The notes under the pieces were generated by a model that saw only the letters and a program-made list of their open reading frames with translations, did no database searches and was not told the origin of the DNA. A program made the translations under genes and the position numbers. From Trichosphaerium sp. ATCC 40318 (lineage: Eukaryota; Discosea; Flabellinia; Trichosidae): DNA of 64,000 nt. Within the stretch, counting starts at the first letter, position 1. Each line of letters begins with the position of its first letter. The DNA lies in NCBI GenBank assembly GCA_038496445.1, contig JALMLS010000303.1, positions 40,722-104,721 of the forward strand, given 5' to 3'. Positions 12,835 through 24,339 of this stretch are shown here, piece after piece.

Positions 12835-14215
12835 TGTGTTGTTCTAAGATTTAAAAAAACGCGCTTTATTTACGCTTTGGGATACTTTTGGAGAATAGGT
12901 TACAATGTGATTCGACCCTAACTATTTCCGCGGAAATAAACACCTTCAAAAGACGTTGTATTGCTGTTACAAGATGTAAAACGTGTATACCTAAGCGACA
13001 AGTTCAATGACGGGAAACAAGGGAGTTTGACAAGCACGTGTGAACACTGTGATTGGAAAAGCATTTTGCACCAAGTGCTTGTTTAGAAATATATTCTCAT
13101 AGCTATACCACGTGTCGTTAAATCACGTGGTATTTTTGTTATTAAATAGACAAAATTGATTTCCATGATGTCATTACAAATAAAATACGACAACTTGCAG
13201 TACGTTTCGTTTTACCAGTGCCAAAAGATTGTCATTACACTCATTTGTTTATGTACCATAGGTGGAGATATTAACGCCTGTTCGGATTAAAGCGGGGTAT
13301 TGGGATTTTGGCAAAACCCGAGAGACACTTTGGGTGACACTCGGGGTTTTTGGGCTTTGGGAGAAAGTTGTGGACACTTTTTGGACAGTTGGGTTTTTTG
13401 CTGGGCGTTCCCTTTCTTCTTCTTAGTCTTCTGTGATTACACCCGAAGTATAATGGGCGCTTTAAAAGGCTATTTAATCATTTATAAACGTATCTTAATT
13501 AGACCTAAGACAAACGTGACCAAGCTCTCTCGAAAAATCTCGCGAGTTTTTTTTTGTTCAAACAGTATGGTAGCGTTTTCCTGGTCTGGATAGATTTGCA
13601 GTAGTCGTGACACAAATTGTATAATGAAGTCATTACCAAAAAAAACCCTTCAAACAATCAAACAGGCTGCCAGTGCCATGGGAATGTTGGCTCCAGCGTG
13701 TTTACACCTATTTGATCTTTTTTTTTTTGGACATAGCTTACACGTGACCAGTTGGGATTTGCACAAACTTTTCGTCTTCCATTTTTTCAAGTCGGAAAAG
13801 TCGAATGACTTTAGTTAGCTTTTTCGGGTTGAGATGTTGTTCAACAACTTGCTATAATCTGCTGCTGTTAAAGTGTTTATTGCATTTTGTTCATTGCGTG
13901 GAGCGATGAGTTTCGGTGGTGTTATTAACATGTTTTGTACTGATATTTTATCCATGCACTTAATTTAGTATTATCTAGCTGGTTTTTTATAAAAGCAAAA
14001 AAAACATGTAATGAGGTTGTATTCATTTTATTGAACACAATAAACAGCTTCAAGTCACATAAATATATCTGGTGTACCGGAAACTGCGGACTGTGAACAC
14101 CTGAGATAGTCTTGTCTGATAATAGATATTAGAAACGTCTAGGTAACACTCAATAATCACTTCCTGGCAAGTACAACATAAAACTAAATATATTTTCTTA
14201 TCACTAGAGATCCTA
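12835..14215. other. upstream flank of SANT gene and inverted-duplication arm
   Basis: No gene I can support. Most of it is repeated inverted at 20115-21229. Three CACGTG hexamers lie within 13030-13135. Confidence 0.5.
13275..13865. repeat. proximal part of left arm of ~2-kb inverted duplication
   Basis: The reverse complement matches about 20115-20735: for example AGCGGGGTATTGGGATTTTG, GGTGACACTCGGGGT, TCTTAGTCTTCTGTGATT, CCCTTCAAACAATCAAAC and AAGTCGGAAAAGTCGAATGA. With the SANT gene copies, the arms extend to about 11845-13865 and 20115-22216. Confidence 0.85.
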
Positions 14216-15082
14216 TCAAGAAATAGTGCACCCTTGTTTTTCTTGTTCTATCCCTTTGATATAAGTGCTAAATTTAAGCAATTGACCTCGTGAATTCCAC
14301 TTCTTGTACTCTCCATCAATTATACCATTCACTACATTAAACTGTTGATTTAATTGGCCGTTTTCAAACCAGTGGTTGATCTGACCTTCTCCTTTACCCT
14401 TAATATATCTGCCTGCCTGAAATAGCTGACCATGTACATACCAAATCTTGTACTCTCCATCTCGTAAACCATTTACATAGTGATATTGCCTCCGCAATTG
14501 CCCATTTTCATACCAATGCATTTCCTCTTTGTCTAGCTTACCACGTGTATAATAACCTTTCTTACATAATTGTCCAGAGTAATACCAAACCTTAAACTCT
14601 CCCTCTCTTCTCCCGTTGATGTAATGCAACTGCTTGTTTAATTGAGCGTTGCTATACCAGTACTCACACTCACCTTCTCGTTCTCCATTTAGACAGCTAT
14701 ACTTTTCGCACATCTGTCCATTGTCATACCAACCCACGTGCTCGGATAGATAACCATTTTTCCAGTAATCTTGCACTGTAATTGCTGGTTTTGAGCGATT
14801 ACATTCTTGTTTAATCCATTTGCCATGTTTCCGTAACTTAGAGTCAAACCTCGTAGTTGTTGCCGCTTGTAGAGATAAAAGAGGGTATTTTAAGTAAACT
14901 TCAAAGTCCAGCTCTATCATAATATACTGCAGCTCTAATGGGAGCTGTAATATAAGACAACTACCAAATTTTGAAGTATTCATCTTGTCTTGTGTAGTGA
15001 ACTGAACAGACGTTAAGGTTGTTAAGACAATGTCGCTGTAGAGGTTCGTTGGTTGTTGATATTTAGGTTTTACGGTGATCAC
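14216..15082 (-). CDS. F-box-like protein with MORN-type (NGQ) repeats
   Basis: A single uninterrupted frame of 288 residues, unusual in this intron-rich window. Residues about 43-85 (LQLPLELQYIMIELDFEVYL...) resemble an F-box, the Skp1-binding module of SCF ubiquitin ligases. Residues about 115-280 hold roughly eight units of 21-23 residues built on W(Y/F)xxGQLxxxxxYxxGxxxGEY, the MORN variant seen in YwqK-type proteins. F-box plus such repeats is a combination I associate with large families in giant viruses (for example marseilleviruses) and some amoebae. I infer a substrate adaptor or a virus-derived gene, without proof. A fragment of the same repeat family lies at 41716-41898. Confidence 0.7.
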   Translation of the reverse strand: MITVKPKYQQPTNLYSDIVLTTLTSVQFTTQDKMNTSKFGSCLILQLPLELQYIMIELDFEVYLKYPLLSLQAATTTRFDSKLRKHGKWIKQECNRSKPAITVQDYWKNGYLSEHVGWYDNGQMCEKYSCLNGEREGECEYWYSNAQLNKQLHYINGRREGEFKVWYYSGQLCKKGYYTRGKLDKEEMHWYENGQLRRQYHYVNGLRDGEYKIWYVHGQLFQAGRYIKGKGEGQINHWFENGQLNQQFNVVNGIIDGEYKKWNSRGQLLKFSTYIKGIEQEKQGCTIS

Positions 15083-15201
15083 GTGTTTCTCTAAAGTTTT
15101 AGAAAGAAAAAACCGAGTTTGACTCTTAGATTAAGTTGTAGCTATTTATTCTTCTCAAAGGTTACGCTTGAAAGAACACGCTGCGGCAACATCAGCAAAG
15201 C

Positions 15202-17984
15202 ATGTCTAAAGTAACGAAACCAACGAAAGAACAGTTGAAAGAGTACTGCAAGACTTTTGGTTTAGATTTTGATGACAGCGACCTTGATCTTGTACAAACC
15301 ATGGTGACAGGTGCGTTTGATGGGTATATTTGAGCTTAAAATCGGTTTACACCAAGTTCAGATAGATTAAAGCTCTACGATGACCTCGCATCACTACCAG
15401 ACTACCAACCACGCGTATACACACGAAAACGTTCAAGTGTCAAATAAAAATCATAAATAGGTTGAATACGCCCGTAAGGGATGTTGGGAACCAGAAGATA
15501 ACGAATTCAACGCCTGGTATGTCAAATGTGACATCAAAGGAGAAAAGGTAACGAAACTTTTCTTTTTGCCATCCAAGTGGTCCAAAGTTTGCCTTGTTAC
15601 TACTCCTCGTGCTAATATTTTACTCAGGAGGGTCCTCTCGCTGGTAAAACAGTTGCTATCAAAGGTGAGTCACATGACAAACACGTGATATTTTAAACTG
15701 TGAACGTGTTTAACGGTGTGAATGATCTATTTTTGCTGTTAGTTCCCCGTTTTTTTAATGCAATGTAGACAATGTTTGCGTTGCTGGTGTCAAAATGATG
15801 AATGGTTCGCATACTCTTGAAGGTAGTTTTTACTGTTACAAAAACATGTTGTAACTGACATTATAGGTTATGTACCAGACGTTGACGCGACAATTATTAC
15901 TCGTATTTTGAGAGCTGGTGGTACAATCGCTGGGTTCGTTTTTTTTTGTTCTGAGAAATAAGAAAAAACCTAACTTTACTTACTTAGTAAAGCTCACTGT
16001 GAAGATTTATGCTGTTCTGGTGGTATGTATATTACTATTCAATTATTACATTACATACATTGTCTTATATTTTTACCACAGGCAGCAGCTCGAACTTCAA
16101 ATGTACGATTAAAGCACACATGTTTTAAGATTTAAGCAGAAGGTCATGGCGTGTAGGTATGACATTAAACCCGAACAATAAGAAGTATAGCGCTGGTGGT
16201 TCAAGCTCTGGTTCAGGAGCGATTGTAGCTAGTAACCAAGCGGACCTAGCAATAGGTGGTGACCAAGGTTCGTTTTTCATTGAAGCATGAAGCTTGAATC
16301 ATTCTCTTTTGTTTTATTGCATTTAGGTGGATCGATAAGAATTCCTTCTGCCTTGTGTGGCATCGTTGGTCTGAAACCAACTCATGGACTTGTGCCTTAC
16401 ACAGGTGTATTTACTATTGAGTACACGGTGCGCTATTTATCCAACATTCAAAAGAAAGCGCATGGTTGTTTTCTTACCTAAGTAAAATAGCTGGATCATG
16501 TTGGTCCCATGTCAAAGACAGTTCGTGAAAATGCTGAATTTCTAAGTGTTTTGGCTGGTTCTGATACTTACGATGCCAGGTACTATAGCTAGTTTAAAGA
16601 ATTGTTTTTATTTGTTGTTAATCATACCAACTTGTTTTGTAGACAAAACTTTCCACCTGGCATGTCTTTTAACTATCTGGATGACCTGGACAAAGGTATG
16701 CACGTGATGATGTTTATATCATAGCCTAACGAGATGGTTCATTTAACACCTTTTAAAGGTGTTAAGGGCCTTAAGATTGGCCGTCTTGTTGAAGGTTTTA
16801 ATATCGCTGATGATGCCGAATCTAAGATTGTGAATGATAAAGTTAATGCTGCCCTTGATGTCCTGAAATCATGTGGTGCTGAAATTATTGATATTTCTGT
16901 ACCTTTTCATAAGCATGCGCTTGGAATATGGAACGCTATAATAACGTACACAAAGAAGCCTTTGAAAAGTCTTTGTTTTAGTTGCTTGTTTATTAGTTAT
17001 CTCGTCCTTCGACTTGTTAAGCAAATATCTAATATATTCCTCTCTTTAGCGAAGGTATGGTTGAACAAATGGTGAAAGGAAATGCATGTGGTACTGGACA
17101 TAAAGGATTAAACATTACGTCCCTTGTTCAAACCTACAGTGCTACAAAGAAGACAAGAGCAAATTCGGTATGGTTCAAATTACAGGCTGATGTTCTTGCG
17201 AGCAACTAGTTTTTGTTTTCTCGCTTTTTTTACTTTTTGATTGTCTTCAAGTAAACTAATGTTCAACTTTGTGTAGCTATCTGAAAGTTGTAAAATTGGT
17301 TGCCTTTCTGGAGAACATATACATCAACAACATCCGAACCATTTTTATGCAAAGGCTCAGAACCTGAATATACGTCTTACATCAGAATACAATGCGGCTT
17401 TATCAAAAGTATCTGTTTTAGCAATGCCTACATTACCTTCTGGAGCACCTCTACTTCCAGTAGGCGACGAGCTTTCAGATTTTAAAGTAATGTACAAAAA
17501 AACTGGTATCAATATTTGTAACACGTGCCCTTATGATGCAACAGGTACGACTACAACTTGCATTTTTTAGTAGTTTTTTTTTGAGGTTTATGCAAAATTG
17601 TCTTGTTAGCCATAAGACTCAAACGTCGTCTCGCCATTTTTATGTAACTATGATTACTTCTTTGTTCAAAAGATCCATCAAAAAAAGATAATAACACAAC
17701 GTGGTTTCCACAAAAATGTTTGTAAAAAGGTGCTAAGATACTGGCTGTCTTCAAAAAGACAACATGTCATGAAAACCTGATACAATTCCCAAAACTCATT
17801 TGTCTGTTATTCGTTTAATTTATTAATAGGTCACCCTGCGCTTACTGTACCGTGTGGAAGATTTGATGATAACAACATACCAATAGGCATTCAATTTGTT
17901 GGTAAAAAATTTGATGAAGCAATGATATATCGTGTTGCAAATGCATATGAAAAAGCTGCACTTGAAAAAGCAGATAAAAAGTAA
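15202..17984 (+). CDS. amidase-signature family enzyme
   Basis: Amidase-signature enzymes hydrolyse carboxamides with a Ser-cisSer-Lys triad. All three are visible: Lys in KTVAIKDNV, the cis-Ser in [11 protein letters not shown], and the nucleophile in [12 protein letters not shown]. Other landmarks are [82 protein letters not shown], and [20 protein letters not shown] near the end. About 13 exons in phase from ATG 15202 to TAA 17982, giving roughly 530 residues, a normal length. No signal peptide, so probably cytosolic. The intron at about 17547-17828 is the longest. Family members act on varied amides, so I do not name a substrate. It lies in the spacer between the arms of the inverted duplication. 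Confidence 0.88.
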
Positions 17985-18160
17985 AATAATGTAAAGGCTG
18001 TGTACCTGCCTAGACTATGTACTTTTATCGCACAGTTACCAACACAAATAAATCTATAAACAGCTTGATAGAGGATGACTACATAAAACCTTCGTGCAAT
18101 GGAGTTACAGATAAAGGTCGTATGTTTATTTTGAAGAACAACTTGAGGAAGTTTTATTAG

Positions 18161-18887
18161 TTAAGAACAAAAAGTAAGTTGGTTGGTAAATTCCTCAACT
18201 TCAAAGCATTCATTAATAGGCCAAACTTGTTGATAGGCTTTGTCGTTACACGTGTAGGTTTCATCTGAAAACGTGACCATTATTGCCTGTTTTAAATATG
18301 ATTATGAGGTTCATTAGCATGTATTATTATTCTGTATTACCTTATTTTGATCACATGCAAAGATATTACTCTGATCCCAATTCGTGCACTTGCCGGTTGG
18401 AAAATATTCATATTGAGTCTCTGTTAAACATGTTGTATCGTTGTACAACTGTAGCTTTATCTGTTTTCCACTAGCAGGGAGAGGTGTGTAGTCTTACAGA
18501 AAGGGTAAGCAACCAAACTACTATGAAAGTATACTTGGACCATGTACATTTCTTACCTTCAGCTGTTGTAAACTTCATCCATATACCAAATTGCTCAACA
18601 CATGTATCAATCGAATAAGTAAAGTTTTGAAAGTAGAGACAGTCACCAGTTTCATCGTATCTTTCAAAAATCGTATCCTACAAACTGATTAAAATAATGA
18701 AAAGAACATTACTTACACCTTCAACTGTGAATATCACGCCAAAAGAACAAGTACCAGTTTGCATCTCCATAAATGATGGATTCGGTACTGTACATGAACT
18801 ATCCTGGTAGCTTTGTTGTATGACTACTTCAGCCACAGTTGTGGCAAGGAATACAAAGAGTATTGTCGCAAGAGGGAGAAGTGGCAT
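18161..18887 (-). CDS. small secreted cysteine-rich protein, copy 2
   Basis: Paralog of the gene at 8503-9236 with the same four-exon structure, signal peptide (MPLLPLATILFVFLATT) and Cys positions (SSCTVPNP, GTCSFG, IDTCVEQFG, GKCTNW, ACDQNK, YTCNDK, INECFEV, FCS). The third exon encodes an altered stretch (TETQYEYFPTG for KERQTVSFPTG), so the copies have diverged inside the mature protein while the last two exons stay almost identical. The stop is at 18161-18163. Function unknown; secretion inferred. Immediately upstream is a copy of the dispersed repeat. Confidence 0.78.
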
Positions 18888-18954
18888 TCTTCGTAGTTTT
18901 GATGTTTAGGAGAACACGTGTTTCTCTAAATTTTCAGCCAAGAATGCCCGAATT

Positions 18955-19260
18955 TGGTGATTGACTTGGTTAACTGTACAACAACACTCAGCCTTTTATT
19001 AACAATACCTCGCTTATCCAAAAGTTATTTTCCCGAAACCCCGAATGATTCCTCATCGGCGAAATACCTTTCCGTGACACGTTTTTGCTTTATTATTCCT
19101 AATTACCCACATATATGAGTATTTTATATAATTTTCCATACAGAGAGGATTAGGAAAAGGCAGAATACCAAGCTAACATTCCACGGTTTTATCAATGTGA
19201 TCCAATATCAACCTGGAAAATAATTCGGGTATTAAATACGAAACGGTGTTTCTACATATA
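18955..19260. repeat. dispersed repeat copy 2 (inverted)
   Basis: Reverse complement of 11119-11430. It includes CCTCATCGGCGAAATACC and the outer flank AACAATACCTCGCTTATCC, and is shorter at the distal end. Confidence 0.75.
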
Positions 19261-20114
19261 TGGCTAAAGTCTTTTAACGATATTTGGTAGTGGTAATACC
19301 ACTTTTACCTTGGAATACTGCTGACTGTGCTAAAATTTGAACAGCGACAAGATCAGACAAGTGATGCTTCAAGTAATACAAGTGTGCTAGATACATTCGA
19401 TACTTCAGTGTAATGAAATATCTCTTGTACGCTTTGTAAACTGAACGCTCATAAAGAGAACATTTAGCGTTTTTACAAAGTTAAAATTTACTGTTTCCCA
19501 GGTAACTGGTGCTACTTCTGGTATTGGAAAGTGGTAGCTATTGCCTGTGCTATAGAAGGTACTATCAACCTTTTATCAACAATATTTATTCATGTGATAT
19601 AGGGTGCTATGGTGTCAATGTGTGTCGAAGAAAAGAAAGCGAGATAGTATTGTAAGTAGTTTAAGAACGGAGGGGAGGTACAGCAATGCTCACAATTTGG
19701 GATGCGGTGCTAGTCGATAGGGATCGAAAGCTAGCGTTGGTCGTAGCTTTTCAACTCCATTTTCCCAGGCGTAAAATACCTTTGGTGTTTTCCGCTGCGA
19801 CAAATAAAATACATCTCTGATGCACCTATATTACTTGCAGCCTGTAACACAAATCAAATCAATAAATCAGTTGGATAGACGCAAAGTTTTACACCTTTTT
19901 GATACTCCAACATGCCATGTAAGAGCCATAGCTTCCACGTATATCTCAATTCTGACTTACCAAGGGTTTGACTTTACAAACCGCCAAAGGAAACATTTTC
20001 GCATCTGCAACTTGAGATGAAATACATTCATACCTCCGTATAGCAAACTAAAAAGGTCAGTACAGCTAAGTTGTGTAGATAGGATATGTATTTGACGCCT
20101 TGCAATAGGTGGCA

Positions 20115-20735
20115 TTTGAGAATTATAGCAAGTTGTTGAACAATAAAATCTCAACCCGAAAAAGCTAACTAAAGTCATTCGACTTTTCCGACTTGAAAAA
20201 ATGGAAGACGAAAAGTTTGATCACGTGCGAGCCAAGCGCGAAAAAAAAAGATCAAATAGCTACTAAACCGCCAGAAAAACTCTTCCTTTGGTACTGATGA
20301 CTGCGTTTGATTGTTTGAAGGGTTTTTTAATATGTCATCGTTATACAACGTTATGTCAGCGAATACTGCAAAATCTATCATAACAGAATAAACCAACAAC
20401 TCCAGCACAATTTGAACAAAAAGAAGAAAAAAAAATCTCGAGATTTTTCGAGAGGTTGGTCACGGTGTAAAAAGGCTATTTAATCATTTATAAACGTATC
20501 TTAATTAGACTAGATAAACGTGACCTCCGTATTTCTCCGTGTCAATCACAGAAGACTAAGAAGCAGTGAAAACCCAATTTTAGCACAAACTAAAACCCAA
20601 CTGTCACCAAAAAGTATCCCGCTTTTTCTCGAGCTCAAAATACCCCGAGTGTCACCCACAAGACAGTCTCCCAGGTTTTTCCCAAAATCCCAATACCCCG
20701 CTTTTATCCGAGCCGGTGTTACTGTTCCTACCTAA
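20115..20735. repeat. proximal part of right arm of ~2-kb inverted duplication
   Basis: Inverse of 13275-13865 except for an internal segment of about 60 bp around 20458-20525, which has the same orientation in both arms (see findings). Confidence 0.85.
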
Positions 20736-21229
20736 GCTGGTAAACACGGTCAACGAGTCGTAATGACGATATTTGGTAGTGGTAAAACAAGAATTACTGC
20801 AAGTTGTATTCAACATTGGTCGTATATTTTGTTTTGTAATTAATGGTGCTACCACATAATTCAATATTGTATTTGAAATAAAAAAAATAGCACACTTACA
20901 CAACAGTTTATTTGTAACTAGCGCTCTTTTTCACATGCGCTTGGTTACCAAACTTTACATGTGTTTACAATGAGATTCTCCAATTAACACCCAACTACAT
21001 AAATCACGTGATAAACTACGTGGTAGTCAAAACTCCTTGAATAGTCAAAAAAACTGATCATTTTGAGTGTACGTTTTACTTCATCTGTTAATAGCAACAA
21101 CTCATAAACAAGCTTTTTCTGTGGAATAGTTAGAATCACATTGTAAAGTGTAATGCAAAATTATTAACCATAAACGTCCAAACAACGTGATTCAAGCACC
21201 TTCTGCCAAATAAACCTTAGAACAACACA

Positions 21230-22216
21230 ATGATGACCACTTGGCATGATGTTACAACAGCTCTTACAAGCGCCCAGCCTGTACGTATTTTAACTGATCA
21301 CTTGTAAATCAGTTAACAGCAACCGAAGAACCCCACGTTCCCTGTACGTATGGCTGTATCTGCGCCAGTAATGTACAATGAACCAACGTCATCATACAAG
21401 TATTTAAAAGGGCAATGGAGGCCACGTGAATGGAGAATCGGTTTTGATGGTCTACAATACGCCGCTAAGCGATATGAGGTTGCTGAAATGATGCGTACAC
21501 GAAGCCCGTCACAAGTCAGAACTCATTACCAAAAAGTAAAATACAAAGGTACAAATAAACTATTTTAGCCTCTAACTGTTCCTCTTTTAATATTGCGTTT
21601 CTAGGAAAGGTAAACTGCTTCAAACTCGCTTCTGTCGGAATATTTAAACCTCAAGTGGTAGATGAGGTAACATACAACGTTCATAGCATCCTACCTATTA
21701 ATTTGTGTTTTTGATAGCATGACAAAGCAATGATGTCGCTGGATCGAAATGGAATTCCTTTGCCTAAATGTCATGGTCCGTTTTCTACAAGAGAAACTTG
21801 GTTGGCCTTGAGAGCTATATTCCAGTGGGGACTACGACCTGTCAAAATAGCGTGGTGCATTGGTACAAGAAGAACAGGTGATGTAAGAGCAGTGTTGCCT
21901 TTATTGGAGGTACGTTTGAAACCAAATATACAATCACGTGATCAGTCTGTAAGACTACTTTTAGGCTTTGGCAAATGCTCATGGATTTAATAAATCAAGA
22001 AGGTCCTTGAGGCTGAAACGTAAGCGTGATGCTGTAGGTTATGAAGAAACAAGAACAGAATTACAGCAAGAACAATGCATGCTCCCAACAAGTCATCCAC
22101 AATTGAACCAAATATCTTGTGGTGAAACATTCTCTGTACAATTTCCGCAAGCAAATCCACCTCCTTCTTTGTTCCCACTTGTAAATCCAGTACCAGAGAT
22201 TTCATGGCTGGTGTAA
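21230..22216 (+). CDS. two-repeat SANT/Myb-like DNA-binding protein, copy 2
   Basis: Exons at 21230-21280, 21329-21548, 21605-21666, 21718-21909 and 21965-22216 total 777 nt, the same lengths as the inverted copy at 11845-12834. The 258-residue product has the same two SANT/Myb-like units, including RSPSQVRTHYQKVK and FSTRETWLALRAIFQWGL. Differences are scattered substitutions (KRY for KRC, RPVK for RPDK, GDVRA for EYVRA) with more change in the Gln/Pro-rich tail. Open frames and intact splice sites in both copies suggest both are, or recently were, functional. Role inferred as transcription factor; no target known. Confidence 0.8.
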
Positions 22217-23063
22217 CTGATCTCTAGTGTAATTATGTAAATAATAAAGTTTGACTATCCTTGTTAAAGCGTGTTGCTTTAAATAACGTCCACGTGTTAT
22301 TTGATACAACGCAATAGAGTGTACATTATTCTCGCCAAAATGGAATGGTGTTAATGTTTCAGCCATAAGAGTAAGACTACAAAACCAGTAAACAATTTTT
22401 TCAACTTTGAAAAAATGGAATAAAAAGCTCAGTTATGAAAGTGTACACGAGTTTGGTGATTAAAAAGCGTTTTACCGTCCCCTTGTAATTTTGCTCAATT
22501 CCGAGTTTAATGAGCCGGCAGTGTCTGGGTATTGACAGCACGAATGATTTGAGTGATTTTGCTCATATAAAATACTCACATACGCGGTAATTACGAATAA
22601 TAAAGCAAAAACGTGTCACGGAAAGGTATTTCGCCGATGAGGAGTCATTTAGGGTTTAATAACTTTTTTTTTAGATTTGGGTTAACTTGATTGTAACGTG
22701 CAACAGCATACGTTACTATTCTCTGATTACATTTAATCATGAGACTAATGATATCTCGATAAAATGTATTCTCTGAATTATGTAATGACCTTTAATAAAT
22801 ACGCTATTATCCTACAACTAAGGCCACTTCTCTCTTACACGTATTCTCATCTTTCGTGTGCCCTTCAACGTTTCATTGATACCAAAGTGGAGGCGCAGAA
22901 AAGAAATAAGGAAACCTGGCAAAACAACTTTGTAAGGAATTAAGGCAGACTATTCATTAAGCCGTTTTTAGAAAATAAACTAACTTCTCGCAGTATACTT
23001 GTGCTCGCAACACTCGCACACTATTAGTACGATTATTTGACAAAAACTAACGGTGATCATACA
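22217..23063. other. intergenic region with third copy of the dispersed repeat
   Basis: About 22560-22672 matches the core of the repeat at 11119-11430 in the same direction. The remainder is presumably the 3' flank of the SANT gene and the promoter of the F-box/LRR gene. Confidence 0.5.
22560..22672. repeat. dispersed repeat copy 3 (partial)
   Basis: Shares the block AAAACGTGTCACGGAAAGGT plus ATTTCGCCGATGAGGA with the copies at 11119-11430 and 18955-19260. The left part is missing or highly diverged. Confidence 0.75.
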
Positions 23064-24339
23064 ATGGAAAAGGAGAAACAACAAACACAGTTCAACCAAG
23101 TATTCGACCTTGTTGCGCTACCAATTGAGTTAATAGTCCATATTCTCAAACAAGGGACGTATACACTTCGTACAGCCCAAACGTGCCATCTTTTACGAGA
23201 TATTGTTCACAACCATGTTGGGTATGGCCGTATCCGTATTAAAAACACAAATGAAGTTCAGATGCTTTCTGGTAGTCCATTACTCCACAATACGAATTGA
23301 TTTTTTTCAATATACGCCAACAAACGACATTATTGCAGCATTGGCAGGTGTACACACAATCTCCTTGTATGATTGTGAGTCAATAACAGACAACGGCATT
23401 GCAGCATTGGCAGGTGTGCACACTATCAACTTGTTTGCGTGTAGATCAATAACAGACAATGGCATTGTGGCATTGGCAGGTGTACATGATATTAATTTAA
23501 CAGATACAAATGTAACAGATGAAGGTTTGAAGGCATTGGCAGGTGTACACACTATCAACTTATGTTATTGTAAATCAATAACAGACAGTGGCATTGTGGC
23601 ATTGGCAGGTGTACATGATATTAATTTATCAGATACAAATGTAACAGATGAAGGTTTGAAGGTATTGGCAGGTGTACACACAATCTCCTTGTATGGTTGT
23701 AAACCAATAACAGACAATGGCATTGTGGCATTGGCAGGTGTACACTCTATCAACTTGTATGGTTGTAAATCAATAACAGACAATGGCATTGCAGCATTGG
23801 CAGGTGTACATACGATTGATTTATCATTTACAAATGTAACAGATGAAGGTTTGAAGGTATTGGCAGGTGTACACACTATCGACTTGTATGCTTGTAAATC
23901 AATAACAGACAATGGCATTGCGGCATTGGCAGGTGTACACTCTATCAACTTAGACGCTTGCCGATCAATAACAGACAATGGCATTGTGGCATTGGCAGGT
24001 GTACATAGGATTAATTTATCACATACAAATGTAACAGATGAAGGTTTGACGGCATTGGCAGGTGTGCACTCTATCAGATTGTTTGGTTCTAAGTCAATAA
24101 CAGACAATGGCATTGCGGCATTGGCAGGTGTACATGATATTAATTTAACAGATACAAATGTAACAGATGAAGGTTTGAAGGCATTGGCAGGTGTGCACTC
24201 TATCAGATTGTTTGGTTCTAAGTCAATAACAGACAATGGCATTGCGGCATTGGCAGGTGCACACACTATCTCCGTGTATGGTTGTGAGTTAATAACAGAC
24301 AATAGCATTGCAATCACTGGTAGGCGCAAAATTAATTAG
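23064..24339 (+). pseudogene. F-box/leucine-rich-repeat gene, frameshifted copy
   Basis: The N-terminal frame (ATG 23064) encodes an F-box, LPIELIVHILKQGTYTLRTA, ending in SGSPLLHNT, then meets a TGA at 23298-23300. The LRR part continues in another frame to 24339. The intact paralog at 35677-36756 reads straight through this junction; here the segment between LLHNT and the first repeat is two bases shorter. The LRR part has 15 units alternating mainly between a 22-residue type (AGVHTINLYGCKSITDNGIAAL) with Cys and a 21-residue type (SDTNVTDEGLK), close to the cysteine-containing LRRs of F-box/AMN1 proteins. The rest of the frame is perfectly open, so the break is recent, a sequencing error, or bypassed by splicing I cannot see. 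Confidence 0.7.

Larger units (their letters stand above)
18888..21229. other. repeat-rich region without intact genes
   Basis: It holds a dispersed repeat copy (18955-19260), a stretch around 19430-19475 resembling the inverse of about 10665-10705, and the right duplication arm. The part from about 19500 to 20110 shows nothing I can interpret. Confidence 0.45.

Noticed and set aside
13300-13818. Two plus-strand frames rich in Phe/Trp
   Set aside because: Inside the inverted duplication; the matching arm does not preserve them.
23307-24329. Long open frames on the strand opposite the F-box/LRR repeats (also 35687-36559)
   Set aside because: They are antisense shadows of near-identical repeats; composition is a fixed CTPANA...SVID pattern with no start context.
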